In this document: positions 50,075 to 61,887 of the stretch, one piece after another
How the letters are laid out: the number at the start of each line of letters is the position of its first letter
How positions within the stretch are numbered: position 1 is the stretch's first letter
Source: Parapristionchus giblindavisi
Taxonomy: Eukaryota > Nematoda > Chromadorea > Rhabditida > Diplogasteridae
Direction: 5' to 3'
Length of the DNA: 64,000 bases
Assembly (NCBI GenBank): GCA_943737045.1
Contig: CALSFV010000213.1
Location: forward strand, 867,001 to 931,000
Notes under the pieces: model-generated
Told to the model about the DNA's origin: nothing
Seen by the model: the letters and a program-made list of their open reading frames with translations, nothing else
The model's database searches: none
Made by a program: the position numbers and the translations under genes

Positions 50075-53000
50075 ATGGACGACTTTGTCGACCCCGAAGA
50101 TGGTTTCGCCGATGACGATTTGTTGTCTCCTGATGACATCAATGGTACGTTGATCTTTGATCTCTACAAGTGTGGAATGAACAATATTTATTTATTGTCG
50201 TTATGAATCGCAGGACAGTGGAACGTGAAAATCCTTTTTTTATAGATTAAATTAATTAAGATTAATCAAACACCAACAGTATATTGTACAATGGCTAAAA
50301 TTTTCTGTATATATCCTTGATTTGATGATTACAGTAACCCTCGATTCTGTTCCATCTGCACCGGCTCAAAAGTCCTTCCTTGAGCGTGAAGATTTCGAGG
50401 TAAACTAATTCAAATATCGATTTTCCCCTTCTTGTAGCGAAAACATATAATAGATGGGCGCGTGCAAACGATTTTTTCTGCCTTCCCATCAGGACCTTGC
50501 GCAGAACCTTGCCTAGCAAAAAATTGGAAAATGTTCAGTCGAATCTGCAAAAAAACAGCCATGCGCATAGCCTTGCCTCCCGATTTGCGCACATCCTTTC
50601 CCCCATGCGTGCCCACATATCACCGAAATTGATATATCGATCGATATTTAGAGCGAGCTGGGTGCGGTTGATCCGTTCAGTGAGGACTTCCAGGATGTTG
50701 CCCAACATGATATCGTCGAGATTATTGCAGATGGAGATAGAGTCGGACGGTAATCGATATTTCATTGATTACTAATCTATATCGAATGTTAGTAAATCAA
50801 GAGCAACCTCTCAACAGTCCCTTCATTAAATGCAATATTTCGAAAAAGAGTCATGTGACTGAAATTCGCACCATGCATTAAATCGAATGACATGTGAATT
50901 GCCATGAAAGTTTCGTTTGCATTCAATCGATGTACTAGAATATGCATATAGAAATATTCACACCTCACACGTAGATTCTAGTCATAACGTCATTAATATT
51001 ATAGTAGTCAGGTCAGGTTAGTCAGCAGGTAGTGTCTACGAGCATGTTCGCTATTGGAAACCAATCGAAAAAATAAATTATATTGATTACTGTAACACTA
51101 TCATAATACATTGTTGTGTAAGGTTTTGATTGAGATTGCGCTCGAATCATTCGATAAATCAATAAATACATTGCAGTCCGATCATTGTCTTTTACGCCTA
51201 CAGACTGCCCTCGAATAAGTCGATGGACCACGACAAGTTGCTGAGATATCTTCAAGCGACACTTGACAAAGTTAGTCATGATGAGCAAAACAATCCCATA
51301 TTATCGTGTAGTGATCATCTAACCGGTTTGAATCAATACTTTCTGATGTCAACTTGGGCATTTAAAGGCACACCTCAAGTTAATTTTACTCTCCGCATTG
51401 GCAATGCTCTCTTGTATACAAATAAAGCGAGAGAGTGTGGTCAGAGCGGAGTGTTTCAAATTAGATTATGATGTCCCTTGAACTGTTGTATCACGATGAG
51501 TAGGCACCAACTGAGTATCATTAATTCATCGTATCATTAGCTGAGCATCATGTTGGCTGCGTATACTCAGTGTTTCCTTACCTGAGCATCATACATTTCC
51601 TGATGTGATCAGGTTGTCGACCTCGACTACACCATCATCTACTTCCACTATGGACTACGATCGCACAACAAGCCGCCCGTCAAATGGCTTGTACAGGCGT
51701 ACAAAGTACTGGATAGAAGGTATAGTAATCAACATACGTGACATTGTCGCTAGCGACTAGACCCTCTCGGTTTTGGCACCCGACAAACCCGTTTTAGCCA
51801 AAATTCACTCAAAAATGTTTGTTCCCATTGATAACGAACATTGATTTAGCAACGAATTTCCTTATCGTAGCGAATCTCCTTTTTTTGCTGCGTAGCTCGC
51901 CTGAGTATCATGCTCAAATCTCTTCATCCAGGTACAAGAAAAATCTGAAGGCGCTGTACGTGGTGCATCCCACTCGCTTCATCCGCGTACTCCACACCCT
52001 CTTCCGGCCCTTCATCTCTGCCAAGTTTGAGGACAAATTTCACTGTGTCAACTCGCTCACAGAACTAGAGAAGGCCATGGATCTTACCAGGTATACTGTA
52101 AATGGGATACGATAGTTTCATGATGTATTGGATATATGAGAGGAATCGCCAGAGGTTCGACCACCCCCCGGACATAGAAAATTCGACCCCCTGAAAAATT
52201 CAGAATAAGTACTTTGAACGATGCTCTATCGAACTGCGTTGGCCGAATTTGCATATCTGCTCTCATTTTCGAATAGCGGTAGGTCAAAGTTGGCAGGTAC
52301 GGTTTTTTTGGCTCGAGTGTGCGTCAGAAAAATGATCATAACTCCGTTCAAAATAATGATAGACACTTTTTCAAAAAAAGCATCGAAAGAGGAGATCTTG
52401 CGCAACATTTACCAGTTGATGACGTCATTTTTCGACCATGCGCCGGTGCTGGGCGGTCGGTTTTATGAAAAAGTGACGTAACTTTCCTAATCGGAAAAAG
52501 TGCACTTTTCTTCTATGCGCGTTTTGTTGCACCCATATGTGTCTAAAAATGACCCAAGTTTCAGAGGATTTCCGAATTGGAAAAAAAAAAGCGTTGATTT
52601 TAGTGACGCGACCTCGGCTTATTCCTTTATTTAGTGACGCGACCTCGGCTTATTCCTTTATCAAGAAACAGCAAAGGAGCTAAAATGACTCAAAAACATC
52701 CGTAGAAACATTACGAGCTCAAAATACCCATATATGACAGTTATATGAAACACAAAATCACCAAGTTCCGAAAAATTTGAAAAAAACCGTATTTTGCTTT
52801 TCCACGTGGAAAAAACGTTTCAGTAATGTTAATTAATCTTTATAATATTTCTTATAATGTTTTTGAACATTTATGTTTTTGGAAGTGAAGGCCTACCTGC
52901 TCTTAGAGCCGAGATATCCGCCATCGAAATTACACGCGCGCGCCCCAACTCCGCGCGACTGCTCATCATCCGCTCTCTCACTCCCACACGCTCTTTCGTG

Positions 53001-53869
53001 AACAGACAGGGAGAGAAAAAAAGGAGAAGGGAGACTAACATCTGACAACTACACGAAATGGAGATGTTAGAAAACTCTGAGCGAACTACGATAAATAAAT
53101 AAATAAAATAAGCAAAATCATTCGAGACGTCGAGGTAAAGAGGTACCACTCTAAAAACACCGAGCGGGTTCGAACCCCGGTTCGATCCAAATCTTTTGCT
53201 GATTTTTACAGACACAAGAAACGTGTTCCACGGTATTTTTCGTGCTAAGAATGATGCAACAAGTTGTTTTGAGTCATTCTGAGCTGGAAAACGTTCATTT
53301 TATGGCAACACATCTCTTCTCTCTTCATCTCTTCATTCACGTTCATTTTCTTCATCGCGAACGGTCGGTCAGCTCGCTCTCTCCCACCGCCCCTTGGAAC
53401 AGAAGTTCGTGGATCCTTCTCCTAGCAGGAATGACACCCAGGAGAAGTAGTGTCACAATGAGTGGAACCACAACCATGTTGAAGAATGGAAGTAAGGCAG
53501 GTCAACGATCAATCAGGATTGGTACGATGAAAAAAAACATCTCTTCTCAAATGGTAATAGAGGCGGATGGGCGCGCAAGCGAAATGCTCTTCCCGCACAT
53601 AAGTATAAAACGCTCGCAAGTAAAACAATTTATGGATCCCCCTAGCACTGCTAGGAATCTACTATAAATTATTGTTAATCCATCACACATATAATTTGTC
53701 TCTGTCTCATTCGATCACTAAACTAAAAACATCCTTAAAACATCCGTTTGTCATCCATTTCTCTTTGTAATATGTTATTTCAATGTTAATTGTTTTCAAT
53801 TATGACTGATTTCTCTAATAAATGTATCTTATCTAACATTAGTTTTGACATTGTACTTCATCATTCCTT

Positions 53870-53907
<38 letters not shown>

Positions 53908-56900
53908 GAAGGTTTGGGGGGGGGGGGTCACACTCGTTCTTTGTTGTTCAAATGCAACTCTGTTCGCTCAGAGTTTTCTAACATCTCCATTTCGTGTAGT
54001 TGTCAGATGTTAGTCTCCCTTCTCCTTTTTTTCTCTCCCTGTCTGTTCACGAAAGAGCGTGTGGGAGTGAGAGAGCGGATGATGAGCAGTCGCGCGGAGT
54101 TGGGGCGCGCGCGTGTAATTTCGATGGCGGATATCTCGGCTCTAAGAGCAGGTAGGCCTTCACTTCCAAAAACATAAATGTTCAAAAACATTATAAGAAA
54201 TATTATAAAGATTAATTAACATTACTGAAACGTTTTTTCCACGTGGAAAAGCAAAATACGGTTTTTTTCAAATTTTTCGGAACTTGGTGATTTTGTGTTT
54301 CATATAACTGTCATATATGGGTATTTTGAGCTCGTAATGTTTTTACGGATGTTTTTGAGTCATTTTAGCTCCTTTGATGTTTCTTGATAAAGGAATAAGC
54401 CGAGGTCGCGTCACTAAATAAAGGAATAAGCCGAGGTCGCGTCACTAAATAAAGGAATAAGCCGAGGTCGCGTCACTAAAATCAACGCTTTTTTTTTTCC
54501 AATTCGGAAATCCTCTGAAACTTGGGTCATTTTTAGACACATATGGGTGCAACAAAACGCGCATAGAAGAAAAGTGCACTTTTTCCGATTAGGAAAGTTA
54601 CGTCACTTTTTCATAAAACCGACCGCCCAGCACCGGCGCATGGTCGAAAAATGACGTCATCAACTGGTAAATGTTGCGCAAGATCTCCTCTTTCGATGCT
54701 TTTTTTGAAAAAGTGTCTATCATTATTTTGAACGGAGTTATGATCATTTTTCTGACGCACACTCGAGCCAAAAAAACCGTACCTACCAACTTTGACCTAC
54801 CGCTATTCGAAAATGAGAGCAGATATGCAAATTCGGAAAACGCAGTTCGATAGAGCATCGTTCAAAGTACTTATTCTGAATTTTTCAGGGGGTCGAATTT
54901 TCTATGTCCGCGGACCCTCCGAAACGGTCGATTTTCTCGCGATTCCTCTCATATGTACTATACGGTAGTTCTTATTTTTAAAATTTAAGATGTTTACGGT
55001 AGATGTGTATGGTTGTTTCATGAGTCATCGTAGTTGTTCTGTAGTACCGTGGGTATCTTTGTTGTTGTAAGAAGCGTCGTGATATATTGCAATAGTTTAT
55101 GTGAAAAATACATCAGTTTACGATGATTTCTATCTAAATTTGTATTATTGTTAGTTATATTCATAAATCAATTTAGACAACTCAACGTCTCACTGCCTGT
55201 CCGGGAGCACGATGCGTCGCAGAGACGAGCTAGCGAGGTATTTAATGATTGATCTTTGATCTTTGCTCCTTCATATTTTGTGACTCAATCGCACATTGCC
55301 TTCTTATTGTGTCTATTGAACTGCCAATTGATGTTAAAGTCTAATCACATTGACTGTTTGATAACAGTACTTGTGCGCACTATGAAGCATGGATTCAACG
55401 GGCGGGAAAAGTTCTGGGGCAGGGTTTCATTTGCTAGCATTTAACGGCAATTTAAGTGGAATGTATTAGGTTCAAATGATGGACAAAAAGACTGTCAGCC
55501 ATGAACCACCATACATACATTGCTTATTGAACGAACAGCTCTGATGTAGGATGAGGTTTTTCTAACCATTTTAATCGACAAATTTGCATAATTAAAGAAT
55601 AATGGCGCTCGACGTAGACATGAAGCGTTAGCTACTTTCTATATTTGCTAAATAGTAGTCTAATCTTTTATCTTTCAATAATAAAGAGCTCACGCTATCG
55701 TTATTATGTTGGTTTTGATTGACCAATGAGTTAGGAAGAGTAAACGCTTTGATGTATCGATAAGAGTACTTGTGTACATTGTGATACATAGATTCAACAG
55801 GCTCAATCAATTGTCTATTTTGTCATAGTCAAAAGCGTACAGGTACTTTACCAATGTTAATCACTTCACACCATTCCGTCATATGATCTTTGATCTTTCC
55901 AGGTGGGCAATGGTACTGCAACGCCACCGATGCCACCGCGTCCCTCGCAGCAGTTTGATGTCACACTTGAGTTGTGAGTTTCATGCTTTGAAAGACTCCC
56001 ATAATACATCCATTCGAAAAGTAGCTAACACGCTGTCACGTTCTTTTTTTACGAATGAAGTTGCCTAGAAAGTACTGTAATGAACGATCTACAGTTTCTC
56101 TCAGACCACAATACCCATTTTCTACAGTTTCCCCGGGCATACCGTAATCCTTACACATTACAGTATCCTCGTCCATCACCCTGATCATGACGTACCACCC
56201 ATTGTGCTCGACCTATGCTGGTTCATCGAGAACTATTGCCTCGACATCGAAGGTAGCTCTATCGGTTGCATTGCCTGCGTAGCTTACCTGAGTATCATGA
56301 CGGAGTTTGAATAATTTGGTACATACAGGAATCTTCCGCAAGTCGGCGAATGTCGGATCGATCAAGCGATTGCGGGAGAAGATCAATCGAGGTATTGTAT
56401 TGTCATAATGACATTGTCATTGTTACTGGTTTAATTGTGTATCTTGCCTGAGTACCATCCGCTGCGTATGTCTGAGTATCATCTTCCCTTGTTTAACTGC
56501 GTAGCCTTGACTGACAAGGGAACCACAAATGCCGCGGACACTCATTGCTAAATTCGTTCACACAGGTCGACTAGGACCCCCAGGGGGTCACAGAACTGTT
56601 TTGAAATGTCCGCATATTTGCTTCTTTGGTACCGAAAATCGATTATGAAAATGTGATGGAAATTTGGGCGCGAGCCCCGTGGAATAGTGTCAAACACTCA
56701 AAGAGCACAGCCTGTGTCCTCCGTAGCCAAGTGGTTAGAGTGCGGGATTAGCTTTTGGAATGTCGTGGGTTCGAATCCCCCCTTGTACAATTTCTTTTGC
56801 TGTATTTTTTCTTTGTTTTCCAACATGCAGTTTCAAAGTCAAACTTCATCTTCAACAACAACAACAACAACTACAAATCAACAACGACGGAGAAGTACGC

Positions 56901-59296
56901 TTTTCGCATCGGGGACAGAAGCTGAAACCGCGAGAGGAGCAGAAAGATTCTTCCGATCATCGGCAGCGATGGTTATCTGAAGCCCAAGCAATTCGTGCAG
57001 TTGGGAGAGCCCAACGGACTCCTGCCCCAGAGGGGATGCTACCGCGACCCCTCCCTTGAGATCGCTGTGGACACTTCCCACATCATGGGCAAGGAGACCG
57101 CGAAGCAGTTCTACAAGAAGGTGCTCTTCGACGGCTTCGTGAAGTGCATCCAGAAGAGACTCAAGATCATCATCATGGCCAGAGGTATCAACTTCAAGGT
57201 CTCGCAGAGGGATAACCTGCTCAAGTTCGTCTCCCAGCTCCACTTCTGCATGGGTGCTGATCGGTTCAAGCCCTTCATCGTGTACGGCTTCTACAAGGGC
57301 GGATTCATCACGGACCGCCCTCCTCGCTTCATCGGCCCTAAGGAGTTCATCTTCGGCAAGGGATCGATGGCTCCGTGCTTTTTCTGCTCCTCCCGCGGTT
57401 GCAGCATCTGTCCCCGATGCGAGAAGCCGTTCTGCTTCAACTGCTTCTGGGTACTTCTCCATCGTTGTTGATTTGTAGTTGTTTTTATCGTTGTTGTTGT
57501 TGTTGTTGAAGATGAAATTTGACTTTGAAACTGCATGTTGGAAAGCAAAGAAAAAATACAGCAAAAGAAATTGTACAAAGGGGGATTCGAACCCACGACA
57601 TTCCAAAAGCTAATCCCGCACTCTAACCACTTGGCTACGGATGACACAGACCGTGTTCTTTGAGTGTTTGGCACTATTCCACGGGGCTCGCTCCCAAATT
57701 TCCATCACATTTTCATAATCGATTTTCGGTACCAAAGAAGCAAATATGCGGACATTTCAAAACAGTTCTGTGACCCCCTGGGGGGTCCTATTCGACCTGT
57801 GTCAACGAATTTAGCACTGAGTGTCCGCGGCATTTGTGGTTCCCTTGTGAGTATAATACTTTTAGGTGAGAAGATTGACTTTGTGAACGACCCCGAGTAC
57901 AAGGATAATGTGGAGGTAGCAGGACATCATGCGGCCGTCTTACTCAAGGTATACGGTAGTTTAGCTCTTTGTATCGCGAACTAGCTTTTCTTCTTCATTT
58001 CTATGTTCAGTAAGGTTGAATATGTCGTAGTTTCATCTAATATATTCGCTCCTAATCGTCATGACTTTAATGTAGACCATGTAACAAGAGTGCACGGACT
58101 GTTCGGAAAAAATTCGTGAAAACTGTATACGTGAAGATCAGGAATCAAATCTGGCAAATGAAATGCACGATAAGGCTCTGTCAAAATCACTCCTTAACGT
58201 CGTTTCGTAATCGCATAAGGACACACATGCATGTATCAAATTCAACGGTCGAAATCCGTTTTGAGCTTTGATATGTCTCTCAGATACAGGACTGCTCATG
58301 CGAATTTGAGTCAACACTATGTAATAAAATAATATGAATAGTGAACAACTGATTGCAGACATTCCTCCGTTCACTCGGTGAACCAGTCACGACGAACGAA
58401 CTTTACCCGAAGCTCATAGATCTAGCCGAGGTTGGTGAATAGTCGACTACCGTAATCTCCTGTCGATAATATCACGATATTATTCTTTAGTGAACTGATT
58501 TTTATTGAAAGTTTTATTTCACATTTATAGCCGTAAAACGGCAATTAAGTTAATTATATTAATAGATTTAGAAGTATAGGCTTGAATTCACTTTATTTCC
58601 TTTGTTTTTTTCCGGATTCATTTTCTGTGATTGAAGGTGCCCAAAGCTGAGAAGTGGAAGTTCGTTCGAGACTTTATCGTTCTCCTCCCCCTACCCAACT
58701 ACAGACTGCTCAAGATTGTCGTGCACCTGCTCACTAAGGCGCGTGGTTGTTGTTTGATCTTTGATCTTTGATTTTTCAACTTTGTAATTTTATCCAACCC
58801 AAGGAAATCTCTGGCGTATCTTGTAGCCCATTCCAATTTATCCCACGATGAAACATTTCTTTTCTCTTCTCATAATTATGGATTATAGGTTGCCGCAAAC
58901 AGTCAGGTTAACCTGATGACGGCTAACAATCTCAGCGTTGTATTCGGTCCGAATCTCGCTTGGCCCACTGATCAACAGGTTTTGTTATATTTGTTGCCTG
59001 ATTGAGAATCAAAGTAGTTTGATCTATGCTCTAGTTGCATTGAGTGTAGCTATGGTTTGATTTCTGATCTTTACCTTCTGATTGACAGTGTAGTTTGATT
59101 TTTCATTCTGATATCTAGACACTACAGGCTGGTCTTTCAACTATAATTGTGAACTCTGATCCCTGTAGTCGTATCATTTACTGTATTTTGTAGTTTGATC
59201 TTTGATCCCTTTCAGGTGAACATCGCTCAACTGGGTAATCTCAACAACTTTTGCTATCAACTGATCGTCAAGTATGATGAAATATTTACAAAATGA
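50075..59296 (+). CDS. rga-1: p50RhoGAP (ARHGAP1-type): SEC14 plus RhoGAP
   Basis: Fifteen exons: 50075-50144, 50335-50399, 50652-50749, 51177-51270, 51613-51719, 51932-52090, 55177-55237, 55903-55973, 56164-56252, 56329-56391, 57866-57948, 58359-58430, 58637-58738, 58889-58978, 59216-59296. They give 434 aa (human ARHGAP1 439). The N-terminus is acidic. The CRAL-TRIO/SEC14 domain runs about 70-215 ([44 protein letters not shown]). A Pro-rich linker TPPMPPRPS follows. The RhoGAP domain is about 238-434, with arginine finger Arg275 in [11 protein letters not shown], then [13 protein letters not shown] and [16 protein letters not shown]. It should speed GTP hydrolysis on Rho/Cdc42-type GTPases at membranes. 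Introns 6 and 10 hold long palindromic elements. Intron 13 starts with GC instead of GT. The symbol follows the C. elegans ARHGAP1-like gene as remembered. Confidence 0.93.
51369..51476. repeat. Dispersed hairpin repeat in RhoGAP intron
   Basis: Starts CACCTCAAGTTAATTTTACTC and ends TTTCAAATTAGATTATGATG. The interior has CATTGGCAATGCTCTC and AAATAAAGCGAGAGAG. It belongs to the family at 13108 and 24032. Confidence 0.65.
53242..53667 (+). other. Open frame in palindrome loop, product unknown
   Basis: A 141-codon frame that starts after an acceptor-like TTTTTACAG. Its second half, with [19 protein letters not shown] and [19 protein letters not shown], looks more protein-like than the first. 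Codon choice is not strongly biased. It may be a captured fragment or chance. Confidence 0.25.
53874..53928. repeat. GA microsatellite and poly-G run
   Basis: About 13 GA units followed by a run of about 12 G (53917-53928), inside the loop near the right arm. Confidence 0.9.
56515..57848. mobile_element. Palindromic element with tRNA-like arms, RhoGAP intron 10
   Basis: Arms about 56515-56945 and 57378-57848. The ends are CAAGGGAACCACAAATGCC and the complement. The flanks share TGA on both sides, a possible 3-bp duplication. Each arm carries a tRNA-like sequence with GTAGCCAAGTGGTTAGAG (box A) and GTGGGTTCGAATCCCC (box B), at about 56718-56790 (+) and 57588-57650 (-). The loop is a single-copy coding segment. 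The right end sits 17 bp before the exon 11 acceptor. Confidence 0.88.
56926..57471 (+). pseudogene. Captured coding segment in palindrome loop
   Basis: The frame is open for 181 codons. The true loop part, about 56946-57377, reads for example [19 protein letters not shown], then [20 protein letters not shown] and [20 protein letters not shown]. Codon use is strikingly biased (AAG, TTC, ATC, GGC, CTC) and more GC-rich than the host exons, as in a highly expressed gene. No intron is seen. The Cys-rich end ([15 protein letters not shown]) lies in the arm and may not belong to the source gene. A 242-codon frame on the other strand is read as its shadow. The family is not recognised. Confidence 0.5.
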
Positions 59297-60272
59297 AAAA
59301 TCAATCGATTATCGATTTTCTCTAAGAATTTTGTATGCATTGTATCTTACCAATATATTCTTAAATTATAGTGTAGTTTTGGATTGTAATTATTTATTGA
59401 TTTTTATTTAATTCTTAATTCTTGTGATCTACCGTATCTTTGGTCTTTGGTCGTTGTGTATTATACAGTATAAGCCTTTCTCTTTCTGCGCACGCATCTC
59501 CCCCCACGGTTGTGTATGTGTTTTCAGTCAGTTTAAAAAAATAATTTTATGGATTTTATAAGGCTAATTTGGTTATTACACCGGTCCACCATCTCGATTA
59601 TAATCTGTGCTCGATAATCTGCTTATGTTTTTGTTCACCAGTGACTATAAACCCATATTCGTGCTGGGTGATCATTCCCTTTTGCCTATTCCCTCTCCCA
59701 AACCTGAACAGAGGTAGCCCTACCGATCAAATAGTATTTGTCACCGTTGTCACCCGGATACTGTAGCCGCATTTTACTGATCTACCGTATTTACACTCTT
59801 TGTTTATGATGATTTTGCATAATTTTATCATATTTTATATTCATTTTTGAAATCAAATTTTCTTGCTTTACCACCGAAAATCAATTATTTAAATCAGATA
59901 ATCTATAGAATTGTATCGTAACATATGCGATAAAGAGTATATATGGAGTTGCAAGCACCGGGAATGGTTTATCATAGAGATCAAAGATCAAATATACAAT
60001 ATGGTATAGTAATATAATGGCGAGAGATCAAAGTTCAAAGTTATGTATACTGTAAAGATTCGAAGTGAATTTCATTGAGCACTGGGGTGAGTTCGAAGTG
60101 ATAATATATTTCATACTTTGAATAAATATTTAAATAAATAAGTTTCCTACTATCTCTTTATAGAGCTACATTAACCAGTAGATGTAATCAGGTGAGATTC
60201 TTTTAACGCGAGATCGATAAATACAGTAACCGATGATGCCGTGACGCTCAGTTCGCGATAGATCTACCGTAA
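59297..60272. other. Convergent intergenic region
   Basis: Lies between the 3' ends of the RhoGAP gene and the TMEM107-like gene. AT-rich, with AATAAA-type signals in both directions (e.g. 60118-60145) and GATCAAA motifs at 59979-59995 and 60025. No gene is supported. Confidence 0.6.
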
Positions 60273-61375
60273 TCATTGTATCGAAGAAGGATCATCGCCT
60301 ATGATGACTTCATCATCATTTTGCATCGCTCGAAGGTTTACAATGACCAAAGGGGGCGGAGCCGACGATGGAGATTCAGATGATGATCGATCGATAATAG
60401 AGAATGTCACGTGCACAATCGCACCTGGAACATTTATTATATTTATGCGATCATTGGTTTATGAGAGAAGGGGAGAAGAAGCATTGATATTGATTATTGT
60501 TTGATCCTATTCACTATGAGTTGAAACAAGAAAGGTGCGAGATAAAGATTGTCGATATGTTTTCTACGATTCATATGATCTCGTTATAATCTCAATGCTC
60601 AGACGACAAGTGTCTGATGTCTAGTAGATTTCTAGTAGGAGATGAATGTCCAATCGATGAAAGAGGAAAATTATCGATCGACTAACCAATCGATACAGGT
60701 ACCGATACGATGGCTACCGTAGTCCAATGTGTGGACGAGAGTGCGAAGACCAATCCGAAAGCAGCGGCCAGTGATGAAATGGGAAAGACCGGCACTCTAT
60801 GGTGAACACTGAAATATGAATAAAGTTTATATCGGAAAAATATTTTTAAATGATTGAGCATGTATGAAGATCATTTTTCTGTTAAAAAACAGTTGAGAAG
60901 TTTCCGTTATTTATTTAGTGTACATGCAAACTGCCCTAAAAGTGTCGCAAGTTCAACTTTGATGAAAGTAATAAATCGATAAATCGATAAACCTCAGAGC
61001 CAGTGCAGTCTGTGGTAGTCTCATCATAGTTCTTCCCATCACACAAATTCCAATCGATATGAGCAGACAACAGGGCAGGATGATACTCTTGAATGGAATA
61101 CAGATCATTAGATCAATAGAAATTTATAAACTGAATAAAAGCTGAAATAACTACTGGAAGTAAACTTTTTAAGATTTATATGAATCTTAGAAACGAAAAA
61201 ACGCAAAATCGTCTCTGCTGTGTCCAGCTCGTGCAGTCAGAAACGGAAAGATGAAGAACTCACCACAGAGATAGGGACGAGTCCTCGGGATAGTATCCCC
61301 ATTACAGTCGTCAATACGATATGGATGAAGAAGAGGAACATTGCTCGTCGACCAATTGAGGGATCGGAGGTGTCT
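60273..61375 (-). CDS. Four-helix membrane protein, TMEM107-like, apparent frameshift
   Basis: Exons on the minus strand: 61375-61264, 61087-60993, 60808-60687, 60424-60273. The last three splice in frame. Helices: first exon VLTTVMGILSRGLVPISV, then SIILPCCLLISIGICVMG, FPISSLAAAFGLVFALSS and TTVAIVSVPVSIGAIVHVTF, followed by a long acidic tail ending GDDPSSIQ. Helix spacing and the LALSVHHRVPVFPISSLAAA region resemble TMEM107, a ciliary transition-zone protein; that match is by eye and moderate. Within exon 1 the natural helix (AMFLFFIHI then VLTTVMG) is split by two extra bases in an ATATAT run at about 61319-61324. The upstream part runs into a stop. It is either a broken gene, a sequencing slip, or a different true start (for example Met of MGILSR). 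No first exon upstream was found. Confidence 0.6.
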
Positions 61376-61887
61376 ATAAATATTTAAATTTATTAAATTT
61401 ATTTTAAATGCATTTTTAAATTTTTAAAATGTCAGCCATTTTGATCTTTTTCTCAAAGAAATAATCTTCAAAACTACTTTGAAGTTTATATTATCGTTTT
61501 TCCCCTATTGCGTACACAATCTCTGTCTAGGTTAGTCTCTCACCACTTTTTACTCTCTTACGCGCACACATTCTCTAACCCTCTATTTGCATCTTTTCCT
61601 TCATCAACTCTCTTTGTTTCCCTTGCTTTATCGTCATTTCCTCTTCTTCTCTATTTTCGATTGCACAATCTTGCGTGCATGCACACTCGCTGTAGGCAGA
61701 AAAAGGCCGAGTTTTTATGCGATAAGGCAGTTTCTCTGCGATTTATCAACTGAATAACTTCAGTTTCTAGTTTCAGGTTTTCACAAAATAATTTCATTTG
61801 GAACGCGTTTTTTAATGAAAAAACTCTATTTCGAGACAAAACCTGTCCAATTACAGTACTTCCTCGATTTCCAGACAAGAGCCCATC
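61376..61887. promoter_or_regulatory. Divergent intergenic region, TMEM107-like and UGT genes
   Basis: About 510 bp, AT-rich at the left and CT-rich around 61530-61660. A TTTCCAG acceptor at 61869-61874, 13 bases before the UGT start codon, is a likely trans-splice site or the end of an intron. Confidence 0.45.

Larger units (their letters stand above)
52134..54953. mobile_element. 2.8-kb palindromic element in RhoGAP intron 6
   Basis: Arms about 52134-53088 and 53959-54953. The ends are ATATGAGAGGAATCGC and the complement. The arms are nearly identical except that a 31-bp unit (GACGCGACCTCGGCTTATTC and on) is present twice at 52603-52664 and three times at 54385-54480. The loop of about 870 bp is single-copy, with a tRNA-like stretch (GGGTTCGAACCCC, about 53165) and an open frame. 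No target duplication was found. Confidence 0.88.

Noticed and set aside
56878..57606. 242-codon frame on the minus strand
   Set aside because: It overlaps the captured plus-strand segment antisense. The plus frame has the clear codon bias, and the minus frame reads through a palindrome arm with poly-Asn from a CAA repeat.
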